From the NCBI GenBank assembly GCA_048213135.1, contig PS015203.1, forward strand, positions 1 to 64,000: a DNA stretch of 64,000 nucleotides. Direction: 5' to 3'. Below, piece by piece: positions 56,984 to 64,000 of this stretch. This stretch comes from Reclinomonas americana ATCC 50394 (lineage: Eukaryota; Jakobida; Jakobea; Jakobida). Position numbers and translations under genes: made by a program. Each line of letters begins with the position of its first letter. Positions within the stretch are counted from its first letter, which is position 1. The notes beneath the pieces were generated by a model. The model made no database searches and had not been told where the DNA came from. It saw nothing but the letters and a program-made list of their open reading frames with translations.

Positions 56984-58892
56984 TCATTTCTCGTCATCGT
57001 CGTCGTCGTCGCTCAGCGTCACGTCGGGCACATCATCAGTGTCGACGGATACTTTGGCTGGTGTCGAAGTGGCAACGGCTGCAGGTTTCGCCTCTCCGGT
57101 CTTGGTGGCTGCGCGAATCATGTCATGCGCGGCTTTGGAGCACCACTCGCTGCGAATGTGCAGCGCTTCATCGAGGTTCTGTGAGGGGGCATGCACATTG
57201 AGAGGGCGAAATTAAACAAGTGGAGTGATCTCATTTCGCACCTCACGCATGGCCGCCACACGAGATTTGTGCGATGGGTGCGTCGAGGTGTATGACATGT
57301 GATCGCCGGTGGCCGCGTCCATGCGCTTCCACACGCTGCATGGCGGTGAGACGTTCCAAACAACTCGCAGAGAAGACGGAACCACAAACCCGGGAGCATA
57401 GTTTGGATCAAAGCACGCGCGTGACATTAACACAATGCCTGCGCAAGGGTGTGGGTGCGTCATCTCAAGGAAGGGATCACAAAGGAGCGCACACACCGAT
57501 TTGGTCAGCCTCCTCTTCGTGGAGCCGCGAGTACGGCAACTCCAGTGCATCTGTGAAATGAATTTAACACGTGTGAGCCACAGTGGCACGGGTCTGAGTG
57601 ACGAACAGCTGCCGCAACATCGCATGACCTGCAGCGACAAGTCAGCAACAACAACCACTTTGTGCGTGCTCAAAGACTCTCCGCATGCGCAACTCGCTTC
57701 GCAATAAACGAGGTCATGTCGAATCCGATGAGACTGAGGAACGCACTCACCAACACCAGCGAGGTGTGGAAGAAGCCTTTTTCTGCCGTGTGTCGAGCTA
57801 ATGCGTGACCGATTTCGTGTGCCAGAACACTGGGGCGTGCAGTGAGGATGGGATTGAAGACACTGAGTTGCAGAGCACATACACAACAGTGCAATCTCAT
57901 CGTCTGCTTCCATGATCTGCAAGATGCGAGGGAGGGAGTGAGTGAGTGAGTGAGTGGGGGAGTTGATCTGCCCCGCGCAACACAACACAACATCCATGAG
58001 TCCTCGGAAAACCACAATCTTGCCGCCTTTGTGCCAACGCGGTGAGCAAATCACCCAGTGCGAAGAGGAACAAGAGAGAGGACTCACCCGGTGCACACAT
58101 GGCATTGACTGTCTTGTCATCCAACACTGCGCGCCACGACAGTATGTGAGTGAGCACGAGAGACGCAAACGACAGGCAACAAAACAACAACTCAACCAGC
58201 AAACTTCCAGTCAAACTTGGCGCCACTGACCGCCACCAGCCGATCGGCCACCGCCCTGACACGCTTCACATCCTGCGCGCACACAAGACACGAGTCACGA
58301 GGATGAAAGCACCAACAAGACACAGCCAGCCACAAACCGGATGATTATCAGGCATCCGCTTGTACTTCTTCACCAACTCAGCAAACACCGCCTCGCCCGT
58401 CTTGTTCTCCTGCTCCCGACTCATCGTCACAAAGTGCATCCGACCTGCCACAGACATCGTCACTCACTGACACCGCCGACGGAACCCATTTGCAATCAGG
58501 CATTGCAAGTCTCACCAGTGATCGGCACCTCCTCTCGCACAATCGATCCCGACAGGTAAAAGCCCACAAACGGCAGTGGAATGCACAGCAACCACCACGC
58601 CGATCGCCGAGCGCCCTTGGGCACAGGTCGACGAGCTGTGCCTCACAATCACATGAGACACACTGATGGAAGAATGAGAGAATGATTGTGCATATGTGCA
58701 ACTGTTATCCATGCCAACACTGACATTCTGTGGTGTCGACGATGACATGTACCGACGAGACCATGTCACCGCACCCTGCACATCTCATGTGTCAACACGA
58801 GTGTGACAAAGAGAGAGCGAGAGAGTGACACGCACCTGCTGCACTCGCTGAACTGCGCGTTGGCACACATTCAGCACAGACGACAGCAACAT
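56984..58892 (-). CDS. OMA1: OMA1-type M48 mitochondrial metalloprotease
   Basis: Zinc peptidase of the mitochondrial inner membrane that trims stress-regulated proteins such as OPA1. ATG 58890-58892 opens a presequence-like N-terminus (MLLSSVLNVCQRAVQRVQQ), then a membrane helix (SAWWLLCIPLPFVGFYLSGS). M48 elements: VKRVRAVADRLVAVSG, DDKTVNAMCAPGGKIVVFRG, EADDEIA, VLAHEIGHALARHTAEKG (HExxH), LPYSRLHEEEADQIG (third zinc ligand, ExxAD type), VVLMSRACFDPNYAP, YTSTHPSHKSRVAAM. The C-terminus ends in DDDDDDEK, stop 56984-56986. All metal ligands are present. About 9 introns. Its stop codon directly abuts the proposed calpain stop on the other strand. Confidence 0.85.
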
Positions 58893-58983
58893 GCCTCTCT
58901 TGTGCACAATAAAACGACGCAAGGGGCGCGTCCTGTCCAACTTCGCCGGATTTCATTCATTACTTTGTGAGCGCGCAAACAAC
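58893..58983. promoter_or_regulatory. Divergent intergenic region, OMA1 / dual-specificity phosphatase
   Basis: 91 bp between start codons. An in-frame upstream ATG at 58891 could extend the phosphatase gene and would then overlap the OMA1 start codon on the opposite strand. Confidence 0.35.
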
Positions 58984-59957
58984 ATGGCTTCATTCCAAGA
59001 GATCGTCGACGGAGTGTTCCTCGGACCCGCCTTTGTGCACGAGCTAAAGGTCCACGCGTGCGCGCCTCTGTGCTTGTCTGTCTTTGTCGCTCACTGTGTC
59101 TTGCACACGCAGGCGGATGAGCTCGAGTCACGCGGGATCACCGACGTGTTTCCGATCACGATGCGCGTGGCCGAGTTCCATCCATCACGATTCACCTATC
59201 ACAGTGTGACACTGGAGGATGAGGCCGAGGCGCCCATTGAGCAAGTTGCGGTCGTGCATGGAAGAGCAAGCAGGCAGTGGACAGCAACTCATGTATATAC
59301 TTAGCATTTGCATGCGGTGGCCGATGGCATTCATGCGGCGTTGCAGCAGACGGAACCGCGCCCGGGACGAGTGTATGTGCACTGTGAGGCCGGCATCTCG
59401 CGCTCGTCGAGCATGGTGTTGGCGTATTTGGTCAAATATCGCGTTGCGTGCCTCCTCTGCTCGTGTCTGTCTCTCTCTCTCTCTCGTGTGCGCTGACTGT
59501 GTGAGCGTAGGACATGACACTGCGTGATGCTGTTGCGTTTGGAGGTCGTCGTCGTCTGCTGCTGCGATGTTGTTGGCGCTCATGCTGTGTTGTGTTCCAG
59601 TTTGCGCATGCGCGTGAGAGAAGACCCGTCATTGAGCCGAATGTGGGCTTCTGGGCCAAGCTGGCCGAGTTTGAGCAGGAGGTGCGGGGCAGCAAGTCGT
59701 ACACCCGCGAGGACTACACCATCGGTGAGCAGACGAGTCGTCTATTTGCGTGCGTCTACACAACAAGTGTGCTTATTTCTCACATGCGCAGACATGATGC
59801 GCCCGATGTGCCCGCGCATTCCGCCGGTGAGTCAAAGCGTGGACGGTGTGGTGCGGTCTTTGCCTCTCATTAACTCTGTGTGCAGGAGGAACTGCGCAAG
59901 CTGTTGGAGCAAAACAACTGGGACATCCACGCGGCGTTCAGTGCAATTTTTAGATGA
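58984..59957 (+). CDS. Dual-specificity phosphatase with C-terminal UBA-like tail
   Basis: Small cytosolic phosphatase of the atypical DUSP type. ATG 58984 gives MASFQEIVDGVFLGPAFVHE, followed by LESRGITDVFPITMRVAEF, and the catalytic loop VYVHCEAGISRSSSMVLAYL (HCx5R complete, about 59370-59430). The DUSP end follows: DMTLRDA, then HARERRPVIEPNVGFWAKLA. The upstream general-acid Asp is expected near TLEDEAEAP. After the domain, two short exons add a tail, MMRPMCPRIPP and EELRKLLEQNNWDIHAAFSA, ending in Arg, stop 59955-59957. The tail looks like a UBA/CUE-type three-helix ubiquitin-binding motif. Introns at about 59048-59112, 59244-59309, 59449-59508, 59531-59600, 59725-59791 and 59827-59884; two donors are GTTGCG. 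Confidence 0.83.
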
Positions 59958-60165
59958 TCATCTCGCTCGACGGTCGGCTGCCTCAGCACGACGTCTGCAT
60001 CTTTGCCGACCTGTGACGGGAGGAGAGGGGTTAGTGCGAACATCAGATGCGTGTGAAAAAAGGAGCAAAACAACAACAATGTACCAGAATCCAATGTCGC
60101 CAGCGACCTTGTTGCGGTTGCTCAGGATTCTGTGCACTGGATAGTGAGAAGCAGTGGAGTGGGGC

Positions 60166-61858
60166 TTAAGACAAGGAGACGGTGCGCAACGTGGACAGCT
60201 GTGTGAGAATGCCATCGCGTTGCTTGATGGTCTCGGTGACCTTGGCCTGCAGACTCGACAGCTCGGTGTTCAGAGCCGTGCGCTGCACAGTCGACATTCG
60301 TGAGACAGAGTGTGTGAGAGAGAAACAGAGTGGGCGCCGGCAGCACGCACCGTCCAGGTGGTGTAGTCCTCATTGGCGGTCGCAAACGTGAGGAACACCT
60401 GCTCATCACTGGCTTCCACATCCTGTGCGTGCGGCAGAGACAGGTGAGAACGACAAGCGGAAGACGAGGGCGAAGCTGACGCCGAATACAGACCAGAATC
60501 GTCTGCAGCGAGTCGTTCTCCACCGGCTGCACAACCGCCTCGGTTTCCACAAACTCGGCCTGCACCGGGGTCGCGTCCGAAGGCAGTTCAACCAGCGCCA
60601 CGGTGGTCAGCGCCCGCTGGATCATCACAATCTGCAAGAGGGGTGAGATCACTTGTCTCTCGATTGCACTACAGCTGCGACGGGGAACACTCACATTGTT
60701 CTGCAGCTGCGCGATGGTTGCATCTGCAGTTTCGAGCTGCAAGCGGGCATTCATCTCTTGCTCCATGAAGCGCACCTCCTCGCCCTTCCAGAACGCCAGA
60801 CTGCCTCGAGCTTCGCAGCACGTCTGTAACGAGGAGAAATGTCGATGAGGACGCCAGAAGACATCGCGTGCGACAGACGGACAACGCACCTGGATCGTCT
60901 TGCCCTCAATAATCAGGCCCGCCTTCTTGGACTGCACAGCACGAGGTAAGCGAAGCAACGGAACACATACAGGCAACAGTTACGCAACGGCGATCTCGTT
61001 GGACATGTCTTGTGCCCACGGCGGCAGGGTGGACGAGTCGGTGACACCAACCATGGCCAGTGTGGCGTAATCAGCAGCATCCTCCTCTTCCGCCTCTTCC
61101 GTCGTCTCCCCCTCGGTCTCTCCCACGGTCACGTCCACGGCCTCGTTCTCCTCCTCCTCCTCCTCCTCAATCTCCTCTTCCTCAGTCTCCCCTTCCTCAA
61201 TGTCACCTTCCTCAATCTCCTCCTCCTCCTCGGTCTCCACTTCCTCAGTCTCACCCTCCTCAATCTCCTCCTCCTCTTCGACGAACTCCTCTTCCTCCTC
61301 ATCCTCCTCCTCGGCCTCCTCCTCCTCCTCCTCTGGCTCCTCGCTGTCGGCCTCCACTTCCACCTCGTCGGCATCGGTGTCGGCAACATCGTCGAGCGAG
61401 TCGAATTCCGACTCCATGCTCACAAACTCGTTCTCCATGAGGCTGAACACCGCGTTCTCGCTCTCGACATCGACCTCCTCATCTTCTTCGTCCTCCTCAG
61501 ACACCCAACCCTCGTCGTGTTGCTCTTCCTCCTCGTCTTGCTCCTCGTCTTCCAAGGCACCCTCGGTGACGACAGCTTCCGCCGACACAGACTCGGCATT
61601 TTGCTCCTCTGCAACCACTGCCGGTGCTACTGACTGCTGCGCATCGTCGCCAGTGTACTCGCTGTCGTTCGCTGAGAAGACTAGCGGGATGAGTGCACTG
61701 TGCGTGCGAGCGCGGGAAAAAACGTATGACACGCAAGAGAACGAACCAGTGTACGACGGCGCCGGGAAGGTCGCCGAGTCCACCCGCCTGGAGAACTCCA
61801 CCACGACGAGCAGCGCCGCCACCAACACCACACTGAGAAGGATCGAGCTCCACTTCAT
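60166..61858 (-). CDS. Secretory/ER acidic protein with Glu-rich tract and coiled coil
   Basis: ATG 61856-61858 (MKWSSILLSVVLVAALLVVV) gives a signal peptide or signal anchor. A short exon is joined over an intron to NDSEYTGDDAQQS, then about 200 residues are dominated by Glu/Asp with runs of 4-6 Glu. The exon ends WAQDMSNEIA. A 53-bp intron (GTTGCG...GTGCAG) joins it in phase to SKKAGLIIEGKTIQ; ARGSLAFWKGEEVRFMEQEM, LQLETADATIAQLQNN, ALTTVALVELPSDATPVQAE, ASDEQVFLTFATANEDYTTW and LSSLQAKVTETIKQRDGILT follow. The last segments form a coiled coil, stop 60166-60168. No ATG lies between the two halves, which supports one gene. The family is not recognised. An acidic lumenal tract could bind Ca2+ or basic partners; that is a guess. 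Confidence 0.65.
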
Positions 61859-61939
61859 CTCGCGCGAAAACACAAAAAAAAACAGCCAAAGATCTGGCGC
61901 GAAAAAACACACTGTAAATCACCGCGTACACAATCTTGT

Positions 61940-64000
<2,061 letters not shown>

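Overview
The window is nuclear DNA of an intron-dense, GC-rich unicellular eukaryote. Nearly every gene is cut by short introns (about 40-110 bp, GT...AG) full of TG/AC/CT simple repeats. Exons are often tiny and intergenic spacers run from 0 to a few hundred bp. Methylcrotonyl-CoA carboxylase beta, OMA1 and a PrpD-family enzyme point to an aerobic organism with mitochondria. I cannot place it more precisely than a probably free-living protist. The sequence is a scaffold with 14 runs of N. Several runs of exactly 20 N hide hundreds of missing codons, so gap sizes are nominal. Gene spans below run from first to last supported coding base and include introns; most splice sites were inferred by keeping frame and family similarity.

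Layout. 1-5.6 kb: end of a disordered protein, then (minus) a large pseudokinase-HECT ubiquitin ligase. 5.8-13.1 kb: three contigs carrying EGF-like (tenascin-type) and TNFR-like cysteine repeats in conflicting orientations, plus a proline-rich protein and about 1.6 kb with no recognisable gene. 13.2-22.1 kb: an unidentified gene fragment and a nearly complete DOP1 (Dopey) homologue (minus). 22.2-24.5 kb: a pepsin-like aspartic protease and the MCC beta subunit (plus). 24.6-31.4 kb: two tandem paralogues (minus) with a SIR2-like domain and a C-terminal receiver-like domain; one also has an HDAC6-type UBP zinc finger. 31.5-33.3 kb: SEL1-repeat protein and EMC5. 33.4-36.5 kb: a CBM48-WWE-WWE-PARG protein. 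36.6-41.1 kb: SR splicing factor and GPAT3/4-type acyltransferase. 41.2-45.9 kb: a second PARG-like protein and glutamine-dependent NAD+ synthetase. 46-50.2 kb: a helical-repeat protein with HNH-like cysteine motifs, and PrpD/MmgE. 50.3-58.9 kb: FAM98 homologue, calpain, OMA1-type M48 protease. 59-64 kb: dual-specificity phosphatase, an acidic coiled-coil secretory protein, and a BACK-SPRY protein.

Most genes look like ordinary housekeeping loci packed tightly, often as head-to-head pairs. The most novel content is domain architecture: UBP zinc finger + SIR2-like + pseudo-receiver; glycogen-binding module + WWE + PARG; and pseudokinase + HECT. Five NAD+/ADP-ribose-related genes (two SIR2-like, two PARG-like, one NAD+ synthetase) lie within about 21 kb. 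Whether that grouping means anything functionally is not shown by the sequence.
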